Below are positions 46,228 to 55,045 of a DNA stretch of 64,000 nt, piece after piece; position 1 is the first letter of the stretch, and every line of letters begins with the position of its first letter. A program made the position numbers and the translations under genes. The stretch is from contig NZ_CP060497.1 in the NCBI RefSeq assembly GCF_014334135.1, positions 4,960,001-5,024,000 on the forward strand, read 5' to 3'. This DNA is from Olivibacter sp. SDN3 (GTDB lineage: Bacteria; Bacteroidota; Bacteroidia; Sphingobacteriales; Sphingobacteriaceae). Under the pieces are notes generated by a model. It was not told the origin of the DNA, searched no databases, and worked only from the letters and a program-made list of their open reading frames with translations.

Positions 46228-46788
46228 TTACTCTTTTCTTATTCGACTTAAGGTCTCTTGAGTCACTCCCAGAAAAGAAGCAATGTGTCCTAGTGAGACC
46301 CGCATAACTAAATCAGGGTAGTCTCCCAGCAGTCTTTTATATTTTTCTATGGCGGTTAAGGTCTGCAACGCAGCTATACGCTCTTCTAAAAATACACAGT
46401 AAGATTCCGCAGTTTTTCGCCCTATACTGTTCATCTCAGGAAAATCACTATAGATTTTAAGTAGATCTGTAGTTGTTAAAGGGTAGATTGTCGAGTCTTC
46501 TAAACATTGAATGTATTCTGTTGCTGGTTTATTAAGGTATAACGGCAATGTAGACCCTAAAAGGGTGTGTTCAAGACCAAACCAAGTATTGATTTCTTTA
46601 TCAGTCTGTATATAAAAAGCCCTCACTAACCCCGTATCAATTACAAACAGGTTACCAAGTATTTGTCCGGCTTTTAATAAATAGCCTCCCTTGGACTTCT
46701 GAATAATTTTGGTTCTGCTGGTTATAACTTTCTTGACGCTTTCTGCTATATGACCAAATTTTTCCAATTCATTAATTAGTGGATTCAT
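46228..46788 (-). CDS. Crp/Fnr-family regulator
   Basis: 186 residues. The N-terminal cyclic-nucleotide-binding-like beta roll includes GGYLLKAGQILGNLFVIDTG, and the C-terminal helix-turn-helix has HIASFLGVTQETLSRIRKE at the extreme end. The DNA-binding domain is short, as in other Bacteroidota Crp-like proteins. Many such genes sit beside a transporter they regulate, here the SMR gene. The ligand is unknown; cAMP-binding residues are not conserved in an obvious way. Confidence 0.9.
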   Translation of the reverse strand: MNPLINELEKFGHIAESVKKVITSRTKIIQKSKGGYLLKAGQILGNLFVIDTGLVRAFYIQTDKEINTWFGLEHTLLGSTLPLYLNKPATEYIQCLEDSTIYPLTTTDLLKIYSDFPEMNSIGRKTAESYCVFLEERIAALQTLTAIEKYKRLLGDYPDLVMRVSLGHIASFLGVTQETLSRIRKE

Positions 46789-46996
46789 TATATTTTAGGA
46801 ATTCAAAATACTAATGGTAAGATTAAACATCATACCATAGCTGGACTAATCCAGAAGGAAAGGTAATACTCTTTTTAAAATTTTAGCGATATAGCCATCC
46901 AGGCTCATAGCTGTGTAAAGATTTAATTTCCGTTCCATTTATGGTTTATCCGGTTAAAGATACAAACTGATGTTCATAACAGACAGCCAATTAAAA

Positions 46997-47734
46997 TCAT
47001 TCAAATAGACTTATTGTATAGTCGAGCAGTTCCGCCCCTCCCAATTTTCCATGCCCAGGAACAACTACTGATGTTTCAGGATACTTTGCTTTCACCTTTT
47101 TGACTGTTTTCGCCCATTCTTCCACATTAGCATCTTCTAAATTTCCCTTGGTTGCATTTATCTCCTTTATCAAACAACCACCAAACATGATTTTTTCTGT
47201 TGGAAAATAGCCTATTATATTGTCTCTCGTATGTCCTTCCCCAAGAAATTCTACGTTCACCTTTTCATCGCCTACATTCAGTTCGAGAAACTCTTCGAAG
47301 CTATTTTGTGGCAGAACTATTTCCTGCTCTTTTGCCAAGTCTATAGTACGTTGATTTGCATAGGAAGGAACGCCATGACTATGAAAGGCCTGTAAGCCAC
47401 CTAAGCAATCGTCATGAAAATGCGTTGCAACAACCGATTTTATCTCCGCTTTCAGTGATCCTTTCACCCAATTTATTAATTCTTCCGAAGCTTCATTATC
47501 TGCTGGTGTATCAAAAACTAGTGCTTGACCATCGTCTAAAACGATCATTCCATTGCAGGCAACTTTCCCAAAGCTTTCGGAGTTAAAGAAAGACATATGT
47601 GTGTAAACATGATCTGAAATTTTATCAATGACTAAATTGTCTGACACATATTGCTCACCTTCTTCCTTAACTTTTGAAAAGTTACAACCACAAAAAATAC
47701 TTCCGACAACTAATAAGAACAAAATCTTCTTCAT
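46997..47734 (-). CDS. Subclass B1-like metallo-beta-lactamase, lipoprotein
   Basis: 245 residues from the ATG at 47732-47734. A lipobox (IFCGC, Cys17) implies a membrane-anchored periplasmic protein. All B1 zinc ligands are present: His105, His107 and His168 (THFHDDCLGG; GEGHTRDN) for the first zinc, Asp109, Cys187 (FGGCLIK) and His228 (VPGHG) for the second. Lys190 and the Asn198 loop (KGNLEDANVEEW) fit substrate binding in B1 enzymes. It would hydrolyse beta-lactams including carbapenems; activity is not shown by sequence. It stands alone with no mobile-element sequence beside it, so it is probably a resident gene. Confidence 0.85.
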   Translation of the reverse strand: MKKILFLLVVGSIFCGCNFSKVKEEGEQYVSDNLVIDKISDHVYTHMSFFNSESFGKVACNGMIVLDDGQALVFDTPADNEASEELINWVKGSLKAEIKSVVATHFHDDCLGGLQAFHSHGVPSYANQRTIDLAKEQEIVLPQNSFEEFLELNVGDEKVNVEFLGEGHTRDNIIGYFPTEKIMFGGCLIKEINATKGNLEDANVEEWAKTVKKVKAKYPETSVVVPGHGKLGGAELLDYTISLFE

Positions 47735-48197
47735 ACCTCTTTTTTTTAAACTAGATGGATAAAAGTACATAAAATCGACAAATTATTCGGTGCTTCGTAG
47801 ATAAGTATTATTTAATTAATAGGCTCACCAACTTCATCTTATCTTTTAGTTATTTAACATGTAAACTTGCATATATAATCAAGATTATATAATATTGCAA
47901 CATGTTTGTATATATACCAAAAAGGTAGCTACTCTACCAATAGACCTTTCGAATTCTATTCTTCTTTTTTCTTTGGGAGATATTTCTGTTGTTGATTTTT
48001 ACACATAACAATGGATTCAATTGGATAAAATTGAGAGAACTCAACGAGTGCCTCCTGTCGACGAGTCAATATTGATCTATTTTTATCAACACATTACCTT
48101 GAAAGTGAAAAGAAACAGAGAGATCTATAAAACACTACTAAATGGATTATTAGCTTTAAATTAACACCTATAACATTGTTTAAAACGATTACCCGCA
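47735..48197. other. Divergent intergenic region, beta-lactamase / MFS gene
   Basis: 463 bases without a gene. The one visible structure is a short AT-rich palindrome TATATAATC-AA-GATTATATA around 47870-47890. No regulator gene is adjacent to the beta-lactamase. Confidence 0.4.
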
Positions 48198-49460
48198 ATG
48201 GAAAAGACTTCCCCCTCCTCTTTCAATAGTTACCAGATACTAGTCATAGCTATATTAGCCGTCACGCAGTTCACGGTAATTCTGGATTTCATGGTCATGT
48301 CGCCCATGGGGGATCTGATGATCAAGTCGATGGACATGGACGCAAAAGCATTTGGTTTAGCGGTATCTGCGTATGCGTTTAGCGCTGGAGCCTCAGGATT
48401 GTTGACAGCCGGTTTTGCTGACAAGTTCGATCGTAAAAGACTGCTGTTATTCTTTTATGTCGGCTTCATTATTGGCACCTTTCTATGTGGCTTAGCAAAC
48501 AGTTTGGTAACATTAATTGCTGCGCGCATCATTACAGGACTTTTTGGTGGCGTTATTGGATCTATTTCTATGGCAATTATCACCGACCTATTTTCACTTG
48601 CGCAGCGAGGTCGTGTTATGGGCTTTGTACAAATGGGCTTCGGTGCGAGTCAGGTTCTCGGAATACCTATCGGTTTGTACATAGCTAATAAATGGGGATG
48701 GGAAGCGCCATTCCTAATGATTGCCACAGCTTCTATTTTTATCGCATTAATCATTGCCCTGCGCTTAAAACCTATTAAACAGCATCTTGGTATGCAACAG
48801 CAGCAAAAAGCCATTAGCCACTTGTGGCATACATTAAAGAACAAACATTACAAGGTTGGCTTCGCTGCAACAGCATTCCTTTCCATCGGTGGATTTATGA
48901 TGATGCCCTACTCAACGGTATTTGCTGTAAACAACTTGGGTGTAGATCACGAGCAACTACCTCTTTTATTTATGGTGTCTGGTGTTTGTGCCTTAATTAC
49001 TATGCCAATTGTAGGACAGTTAAGTGACAAAGTGAGCAAGTTCAAACTTTTTGCAATAGCCAGTATATGGCTTATGATGATTTGTGTAATATACACCAAT
49101 CTGTCAATTACTCCTTTTTGGCTGGTCATTTCACTCAATATCTTGATGATGATTTCTATTATGGGAAGAATGGTACCTTCTTCGGCTTTAACGAGTGCCG
49201 TTCCACAAAAACAAGATCGAGGGGCTTTTATGAGTATTAATGCTTCTCTACAACAGATAGCTGGTGGTATTGGAGCGGTGATATCCGGTTTGATCGTTTA
49301 TCAACAAGACAAAACAACTCCTTTGATGCATTATAATTACGTGGGATATACGGTGGTGGCCATAACCATTATTAGTATCTTGATGGTAAGACGAGTGGAT
49401 GGTTTGATTAAAGCACAGTCTGTAGCTATAGATGATAATCTGCCTCGAACATCTAGTTAA
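48198..49460 (+). CDS. MFS drug-exporter-like transporter
   Basis: 420 residues with 12 membrane segments. The start LAVTQFTVILDFMVMSPMGD, the loop 2-3 motif ADKFDRKRLLLFF (G-x-x-x-D-R/K-x-G-R-R-like) and the segment 5 region GFVQMGFGASQVLGIPIGLY are typical of the DHA1 drug:H+ antiporters. Substrate unknown. It is divergent from the beta-lactamase gene with 463 bases between. Confidence 0.9.
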   Translation: MEKTSPSSFNSYQILVIAILAVTQFTVILDFMVMSPMGDLMIKSMDMDAKAFGLAVSAYAFSAGASGLLTAGFADKFDRKRLLLFFYVGFIIGTFLCGLANSLVTLIAARIITGLFGGVIGSISMAIITDLFSLAQRGRVMGFVQMGFGASQVLGIPIGLYIANKWGWEAPFLMIATASIFIALIIALRLKPIKQHLGMQQQQKAISHLWHTLKNKHYKVGFAATAFLSIGGFMMMPYSTVFAVNNLGVDHEQLPLLFMVSGVCALITMPIVGQLSDKVSKFKLFAIASIWLMMICVIYTNLSITPFWLVISLNILMMISIMGRMVPSSALTSAVPQKQDRGAFMSINASLQQIAGGIGAVISGLIVYQQDKTTPLMHYNYVGYTVVAITIISILMVRRVDGLIKAQSVAIDDNLPRTSS

Positions 49461-49585
49461 CAGTATTATGACACGTCTTCAAGGTTGACGTGGCCCAATC
49501 CCCCCCTTCCAATGTCGTTTTCACATCCCTCACGGAAAGGATTAGCTGTGTATATTTGCTATATATACTATAAAACAACTGAACT

Positions 49586-50434
49586 ATGAAGAACTTAATT
49601 TTTCCATGTCTTTGGTTTGACGGTAAGGCAAAAGAAGCGGCAACCCTCTATTGTTCGCTTTTCAATAATTCGAGTATCACCACAGAGACCGAAATGGTCG
49701 TAAACTTTAAATTGAACGGACAGCTCTTTATGGGTCTGAATGGCGGCCCACAATTTAAACCAACTGCGTCAATATCATTTTTTGTTACGTTTGAAAATGA
49801 TCATGAGCTTGAAAGAGCCTGGAAAGGTCTTGCAGACGGCGGCTTTGTTTTTATGCCATTAGATAAATATGATTGGAGTGAAAAGTATGGTTGGGTACAA
49901 GACCAATTCGGTATCTCTTGGCAATTAAGTTTAGGGAACATAAGGGAAATAGGACAAAAACTTGTTCCCCTACTAATGTTTTGTGGAGATTATCAAGGAA
50001 TGGCGAAAGATGCGATAGATCATTACGTTTCAATCTTTGACCAGTCTAAAGTAGATATGATAGCTACGTATAAACCAGAACAGGTAACGCTCGATGCAAC
50101 AATTGTACATGCTCGTTTTTATTTAGGGAATAATCTATTAATGGCGATGGATAGCAATGTACCGCAGCCGTTCACTTTTAACGAAGGTATATCGTTGGTT
50201 GTTGATTGCAAGACGCAGGAAGAAATTGATCATTATTGGAGTAAACTTAGCGAAGGTGGCGAGGAAAGTATGTGCGGCTGGCTCAAGGATAAATTTGGCG
50301 TATCATGGCAAATTGTACCTACCGTCTTGCATGAGCTCATGAGCGATGCCCAAAAAGCACCTAAAGTAATGCAGGCCTTTATGCAAATGAGGAAGTTTGA
50401 CATAGAGGGTCTCTTAAGAGCGACAAAAGCATAA
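49586..50434 (+). CDS. VOC-family (PhnB-like) two-domain protein
   Basis: 282 residues made of two similar halves of about 140, each a vicinal-oxygen-chelate fold: LIFPCLWFDGKAKEAATLYC and VPLLMFCGDYQGMAKDAIDH begin them, and each ends in GVSWQIVP or GISWQLSL. These 3-demethylubiquinone-9 3-methyltransferase-like proteins are mostly of unknown function. Single gene after the MFS transporter, 125 bases apart. Confidence 0.88.
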   Translation: MKNLIFPCLWFDGKAKEAATLYCSLFNNSSITTETEMVVNFKLNGQLFMGLNGGPQFKPTASISFFVTFENDHELERAWKGLADGGFVFMPLDKYDWSEKYGWVQDQFGISWQLSLGNIREIGQKLVPLLMFCGDYQGMAKDAIDHYVSIFDQSKVDMIATYKPEQVTLDATIVHARFYLGNNLLMAMDSNVPQPFTFNEGISLVVDCKTQEEIDHYWSKLSEGGEESMCGWLKDKFGVSWQIVPTVLHELMSDAQKAPKVMQAFMQMRKFDIEGLLRATKA

Positions 50435-50472
50435 CGTAGCCATGTGAAAGGGATAAGTATTTACCAGTCTAC

Positions 50473-51717
50473 TTATCCAGGTAAAGAGCTGGATTCATTT
50501 CCGGCAGTTTTACCTTTAAACAAGACTATAAAAACAACTAATACAGCAGCGGCTATCGTTGCCGGGTACATCCATAACTGCCACCAATAATTCGTTACGT
50601 CCTTTGCTTTCAAGTACTCACCAATATAGCCTGCAATCCAGAAACCTATCAACATCCCTACACCGTACATGGCGACCGTAACTAAACCCTGCGCGGAAGA
50701 TTTATATTGTTCACCAGCTATTGTATCGGTATAGATTTGCCCTACTACAAACAGGAAGTCATAACAAACACCATGAAGAATTATCCCTAATATAAGCATA
50801 AATGCTAAACTATCTGCATCGCCATAAGCAAATAGCAAGTATCTGATGACCCAAGCAGTGATACCGATTATAATCATTTTCTTATATCCCAATTTACGAA
50901 AGAAAAGGGGCACCAATAACAAACACAATGCCTCGGAAAACTGGCCCAGTGCCATTTTAGCTGTTGGATTTGGTAACCCAATAGCGGTTAAAAATGGATT
51001 AGCATTTTGATAGTAGAAAGACAAAGGAATACAGATTAAGATCGCTGTTATGATAAATATAAAAAAATCTCTTCTCCTCAATAGACGGAGCGCATCCAGC
51101 CCAAGCAACGTAGTAATATTCTTTGATGCTGTTATATGCTTAATAGGAGGTGTTGCGGGAAGTGTAAAGCTAAATATTCCCAACAATAAGGAAAAGAGTG
51201 TTCCCAAAAGGAAAGTGTTTCCAAGCGCACCCATTGCGATCGCCTCCTGTTGATCCCAATGGAAAATATAACTAATCGCTACGCCTGAAGTAATCCACCC
51301 GATAGTTCCCCAGACACGAATAGTCGGAAATTGTTTCTTAGCATCAGGTAAATGCCTGAATGAAATCGCATTGCTTATGGCCAACGACGACATATATGCA
51401 ATAAAGTAAACCAGTACATAAGGATAAAAACTTGCTGCGCTCGTAGAGCTGTACATCATATACAGTAAAAAAGCTCCAAAAAGATGCAATACACCCAATA
51501 ATTTTTCAGCATTGATATATCTATCTGCTATAAGACCGATAAAAAAAGGAGCAATTACTGCTCCTAAAGACTGCGTCGAAAAAATATTAGCAGTTTCGAG
51601 CCCAGTAGCCTTTAAGTTAGTTGCAAGGTAAGTTCCAAGTGTGACAAACCATGCGCCTTTGATGAAATATTCCAAAAACATCATCAAAGACAGTTGAAAG
51701 CGTAACGTAAAATCCAT
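50473..51717 (-). CDS. Nucleoside transporter of the NupG/XapB type (MFS)
   Basis: 414 residues, 12 membrane segments. The N-terminus FQLSLMMFLEYFIKGAWFVT followed by LGTYL is the signature of the nucleoside:H+ symporter family (NupG, XapB), with IADRYINAEKLLGVLH at loop 2-3. It imports nucleosides by proton symport. Convergent with the VOC gene. A hairpin lies in its upstream region. Confidence 0.92.
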   Translation of the reverse strand: MDFTLRFQLSLMMFLEYFIKGAWFVTLGTYLATNLKATGLETANIFSTQSLGAVIAPFFIGLIADRYINAEKLLGVLHLFGAFLLYMMYSSTSAASFYPYVLVYFIAYMSSLAISNAISFRHLPDAKKQFPTIRVWGTIGWITSGVAISYIFHWDQQEAIAMGALGNTFLLGTLFSLLLGIFSFTLPATPPIKHITASKNITTLLGLDALRLLRRRDFFIFIITAILICIPLSFYYQNANPFLTAIGLPNPTAKMALGQFSEALCLLLVPLFFRKLGYKKMIIIGITAWVIRYLLFAYGDADSLAFMLILGIILHGVCYDFLFVVGQIYTDTIAGEQYKSSAQGLVTVAMYGVGMLIGFWIAGYIGEYLKAKDVTNYWWQLWMYPATIAAAVLVVFIVLFKGKTAGNESSSLPG

Positions 51718-52044
51718 AGAAACATAAAGCTACACAAAAAAATTATTTCAGGTCACACAAAATGTTCTGCTTACAACAATTTGCAGTGCTTAGATAAGGC
51801 TTAGACAGGCTCGTTGTTGTGTTACGGTCAATGAAACAATATTTAATAATAATAAGCATATACCTAAGTTTTTTTAGGTATATGCGCTATAAGTACCCAA
51901 TAAGTAAGACAAATAATTTACAGCTGAATAAAATAAAACAGGGATAACCTCAGCTACACTCCAGTGAACCTTGAACGGGAGAAGGATCGGCTGCGTCGCG
52001 CTGGTCGTTCACACAACGGCAGCAGCCACCCCTATATGGGAGGC
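51718..52044. other. Region between the nucleoside transporter and the island
   Basis: No gene. A perfect 12-base stem GCATATACCTAA/TTAGGTATATGC (51856-51867, 51874-51885) is a candidate operator or leader hairpin for the transporter. At 51964-52015 a GC-richer stretch could fold as a long hairpin (GTGAAC at one end and GTTCAC at the other). Confidence 0.4.
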
Positions 52045-52093
52045 GCCAAACAATAGAAAACCCGACGATGAGTCGGGTTTTCTATTGTTTGGC
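52045..52093. terminator. Strong terminator hairpin next to the tRNA-Ser remnant
   Basis: A perfect 22-base stem (GCCAAACAATAGAAAACCCG at 52045 and its complement up to 52093) closes on the loop GATGA. It begins right at the CCA end of the tRNA remnant on the - strand and was probably the original tRNA terminator. Confidence 0.8.
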
Positions 52094-52114
52094 GGAGAGA
52101 GAGGGATTCGAACC
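52091..52114 (-). mobile_element. 3' remnant of tRNA-Ser: left attachment site of the island
   Basis: On the - strand GGTTCGAATCC is followed by CTCTCTCTCCGCCA, the T-loop and 3' acceptor of a serine tRNA with encoded CCA. Sequence further upstream on that strand (above 52114) is AT-rich and not tRNA, so the 5' part is missing. A tyrosine integrase gene starts 186 bases away. This is the classic left end (attL) of an element inserted in a tRNA 3' end; the restored tRNA should lie at the far end. Confidence 0.7.
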
Positions 52115-52234
52115 TTTCAAACAAAATCATGATCAATCGTTCTCAATACTCTTAAAGAAAAGCTTATAAGCATCTTTAATGTAGTATTATGCTTGGATTT
52201 ATTTGGATTTGTCTGGAAAAATACGCTACCTTTT

Positions 52235-52275
52235 TTGCTACCATATTGTTTTTAGGTAGCAATTGTTTATCTTTG
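52235..52275 (+). promoter_or_regulatory. Integrase promoter with overlapping inverted repeat
   Basis: TTG at 52246-52248, 19 bases, TATCTTTG at 52268-52275, then the integrase ATG at 52300. This is an almost ideal Bacteroidota promoter. It is flanked and overlapped by TTGCTACC (52235-52242) and GGTAGCAA (52255-52262), an 8-base inverted repeat that may bind the integrase arm domain and autoregulate. Confidence 0.7.
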
Positions 52276-52299
52276 ACGTGAGTTTTAAAAAGCAATATT

Positions 52300-53691
52300 A
52301 TGAAAGGTACTACACGCCTAAACCTCCGCCTTGACAAGGTGAGAAAAGACGGCAAATGCTCTCTGGAAATCATCTATTCAGTCCGGGGTCAGCGTAAATA
52401 CATCTACCCTGGTATTAGCGTTTTCCCTGAGCAATGGGATGACAACAATCAGCGCTTTATAGCTATCGATAAAAAGTCGGCTAAAAAGATCGCTCCCAAC
52501 AGACCCTATTACGAACTATCAGATCGTGACGACATCTCCACCTTTGAAGGAGTCATCTCAGACACTTTGTTACAATTGGACAGAATCGAGAAGAGATTTG
52601 AGGTCAATGGCGAGGCTTTTAGCGCAGAAATGGTTACTGGAGCATTCAAGAGTAGTAAGCCGGGAGCGACAAAAAAAGAGTCTTCTTCCAAGATGGTATA
52701 TGACTTTATTGATAAGTACATTATCGAAAATGCACCAAGTAGAGCCAAGGGCAGCTTAAGTGTTTATAAGGCGCTAAGAAAGCATTTATCGGCCTATGAA
52801 AAGCATACAAGAAAAAAGATACGTTTTGATGAAATGAGCTATTCTTTTATGCAGTCTTTCCATAATTTCTTGATTGAATACGTAACAGACAAAGGAATAA
52901 CCCTCAACAACATCACCATAGCCAAGCAAATAAGTACGCTTAAGACTTTTTTAGGTTATGCAAGGCGACATAATATCCATATTTCGGATGGATACCGAGA
53001 TTATAAAGTCACCCGTCAAAAACTTGAAGTTATAGCTTTTACTGAACGGGAATTTCTCTCACTATACAGACTTGACTTATCTGACGGTACAAACAAAGCT
53101 CCATTAGTAATAGATGACGAAGGAAATGTAACAAGATATATTTCATACGATGCTTTGGCGAAAGTGCGCGATGTATTATGCTTTAGTTGTACAACAGGGC
53201 TTCGCTATTCGGATCTTGAGCAATTACGCAGAACACATATAAAGGAAACAGAGATCAAATTGACGGTTAAAAAAACACGTGAAATGTTGACCATACCACT
53301 TAATGGTTATGCTTACGAAATACTATCCCGTTACAATCACCCATTGTATCCGCTGCCTATCATCAGCAACCAGAAGTATAATCTTTACATAAAGGCCTTA
53401 TGCCGACTTGCCGGCATAGATGATACGGTTGAAATTATCCGTTACAAAGGCGCTGAAAAAGTTACTATTGAATATCCTAAATATGAATTGATTAGCTCTC
53501 ATACCGGACGAAAAACATTTTGTACATTATCACTGGAGCGTGGTGTACCCGCAGAAACTGTAATGGCTACAAGTGGGCACACGGACTATAAATCATTTCA
53601 AAGATACGTTAAGGTCACTGAGGAGCGCAAACGCAACGAAATGCAAAAAGCATGGGGCGCTCCGAAACATCTTAAAGTGGTCAACGAATAA
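52300..53691 (+). CDS. Tyrosine integrase of the island
   Basis: 463 residues. An N-terminal arm-binding-like domain (1-110, LNLRLDKVRKDGKCSLEI, as in Bacteroidota integrases) is followed by the SAM-like core-binding domain (about 125-235) and the catalytic domain. The catalytic residues are Arg302 (CTTGLRYSDL), His401 and Arg404 (SHTGRKTF), His427 (SGHTDYKSF) and the nucleophile Tyr436 (FQRYVK). It catalyses integration and excision of the element at the tRNA-Ser site. The start is ATG 52300, 25 bases after the -7 element. A regulator gene follows. Confidence 0.96.
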   Translation: MKGTTRLNLRLDKVRKDGKCSLEIIYSVRGQRKYIYPGISVFPEQWDDNNQRFIAIDKKSAKKIAPNRPYYELSDRDDISTFEGVISDTLLQLDRIEKRFEVNGEAFSAEMVTGAFKSSKPGATKKESSSKMVYDFIDKYIIENAPSRAKGSLSVYKALRKHLSAYEKHTRKKIRFDEMSYSFMQSFHNFLIEYVTDKGITLNNITIAKQISTLKTFLGYARRHNIHISDGYRDYKVTRQKLEVIAFTEREFLSLYRLDLSDGTNKAPLVIDDEGNVTRYISYDALAKVRDVLCFSCTTGLRYSDLEQLRRTHIKETEIKLTVKKTREMLTIPLNGYAYEILSRYNHPLYPLPIISNQKYNLYIKALCRLAGIDDTVEIIRYKGAEKVTIEYPKYELISSHTGRKTFCTLSLERGVPAETVMATSGHTDYKSFQRYVKVTEERKRNEMQKAWGAPKHLKVVNE

Positions 53692-53725
53692 ATTTTTCAG
53701 ATATTTGCTATCAAAGTGTTATATA

Positions 53726-54088
53726 ATGGAACAAAGAGAGCTTAAAAAGCCGAGAAAAGCCGATAAGGATATTGCAGCCAGATTCAAATCATTCCGCCTA
53801 AGCAAAGGCCTAACGCAAGGCGATATTTCCGGAGATACAAGCTATAGCCGTAAATATATCAGCGAGATCGAGCGTGGCGTAGTTTCGCCAAACACAGACC
53901 TTGTTACAAAGATGTCAGATAAATATGGATTAAATGCCGAATGGCTCACTACAGGTAAGGGTAAAGCTGATAGCAGGTCCAAAATAGACGAATCTTCTAA
54001 TGAAAATATATTAGCCAAGGTAAACAGGCTAGAAAGGGAGCTTACCGATATTAAGGCGCTGGTTGTCAAGTTGATTGATAAGATTTAG
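53726..54088 (+). CDS. XRE-family helix-turn-helix regulator
   Basis: 120 residues from the ATG at 53726, which lies after the integrase stop; a longer frame overlapping the integrase is rejected. The HTH_3 domain covers about 15-72: FKSFRLSKGLTQGDISGDTS, YSRKYISEIERGVVSPNTDL and NAEWLTTGKG. The C-terminal part (ENILAKVNRLERELTDIKAL) is a short coiled coil for dimerisation. It is probably a repressor of the integrase or of the following cassette. Confidence 0.92.
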   Translation: MEQRELKKPRKADKDIAARFKSFRLSKGLTQGDISGDTSYSRKYISEIERGVVSPNTDLVTKMSDKYGLNAEWLTTGKGKADSRSKIDESSNENILAKVNRLERELTDIKALVVKLIDKI

Positions 54089-54202
54089 AATGTTGCAGAG
54101 AAAAAACCATTTAGTTACATAGCAAATATTTTAACATTTTTCTGATAGTAAAATTTTGTTTTGAGAGTATTATTTTCTTTATATTGCATCATTAACTAGA
54201 CC

Positions 54203-54679
54203 ATGACAATACTAGAATCAAGACTTCCAAGATCTTTTGCTAAAGCTTTGGTGTGGATGTTTTGTATTGTGACTGTAGGCTGTGTGCAAATTGGAATAAT
54301 TCTCTTTCTTTCTTTGTTTTCTAATGCGGTTGGATTGAACTTTATAAAGATAATAGAAGAGGGTTTTCTGTTGCTTCTTGGTATATCTATCGTGTTCAGC
54401 GTTTGCTATGAGTTTTATATGGAAGCTAAAATTAAAGCGAATAGATACCTTCATGTTGCAATAGTGATTGTTACGTTCGGGATAATACTTGTAGCAATGG
54501 GTTCTTACGCTATAGCTTATTTATCCAATGCACTAAATAGCACTCTTAATTTCAATTTTGAGGTGTTTCAAAACATACAGATGTTCTTATTTGTTTCAAG
54601 TATATGCTGGACAGTTATTTTAAAAACGGCCATATATTACGAATCTTATTTGAATAGTAAAACAATTAAAAAAAGTTAG
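54203..54679 (+). CDS. Unrecognised four-helix membrane protein
   Basis: 158 residues with four hydrophobic segments at about 16-40, 51-70, 83-110 and 125-145 and a short basic tail (NSKTIKKS). No family is recognised. It is the first of three tightly packed genes (3 and 6 bases between them) that follow the XRE regulator in the island. TATATTGC near 54180 is a possible -7 element. Cargo role unknown. Confidence 0.7.
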   Translation: MTILESRLPRSFAKALVWMFCIVTVGCVQIGIILFLSLFSNAVGLNFIKIIEEGFLLLLGISIVFSVCYEFYMEAKIKANRYLHVAIVIVTFGIILVAMGSYAIAYLSNALNSTLNFNFEVFQNIQMFLFVSSICWTVILKTAIYYESYLNSKTIKKS

Positions 54680-54682
54680 GTC

Positions 54683-55039
54683 ATGGAGATGTTGATATAT
54701 TTTTTATTAGGATTGCTGACGTCAATATTTATTGCCGCATCGTTTATTCTATTTAAACGATTGTACAAGGAAGAGCAAAAATTGTACGATATTGAAGAAG
54801 CAAAATCTCTTGACAATATACAGCTAATTAAAAGATATATAGAACTGAAGAAATTTCATATACAGTTTGATGCGCACGTAGATGATTCCTTCGAAATATA
54901 CGTCAAAAACCTATATTTGCACGCCTCTGAAGTTAACGAGCAAAGAAAAAAAACTCAGAATATAAAGAAAACCCATTTAATAAAAGATGTAATCACCCCT
55001 AAAAAGTTGGAATATCATTATGAATTTAATTACAACTAA
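54683..55039 (+). CDS. Unrecognised membrane-anchored small protein
   Basis: 118 residues: one N-terminal membrane segment (EMLIYFLLGLLTSIFIAASF at about 2-24) followed by a charged, probably helical cytoplasmic part (YKEEQKLYDIEEAKSLDNIQ, LIKRYIELKKFHIQF). It starts 3 bases after the four-helix protein, which points to a joint complex at the inner membrane. No homologue is recognised. Confidence 0.65.
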   Translation: MEMLIYFLLGLLTSIFIAASFILFKRLYKEEQKLYDIEEAKSLDNIQLIKRYIELKKFHIQFDAHVDDSFEIYVKNLYLHASEVNEQRKKTQNIKKTHLIKDVITPKKLEYHYEFNYN

Positions 55040-55045
55040 TTACTA

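Noticed and set aside
52045-52093. Insertion-sequence end formed by the 22-base inverted repeat
   Set aside because: The loop is only 5 bases and the stem directly adjoins the tRNA CCA end, so it is a terminator and not a pair of transposon ends.
53573-53725. Longer start for the XRE regulator inside the integrase gene
   Set aside because: The extra 51 residues are the shadow of the integrase C-terminus in another frame; the HTH domain begins after the ATG at 53726.
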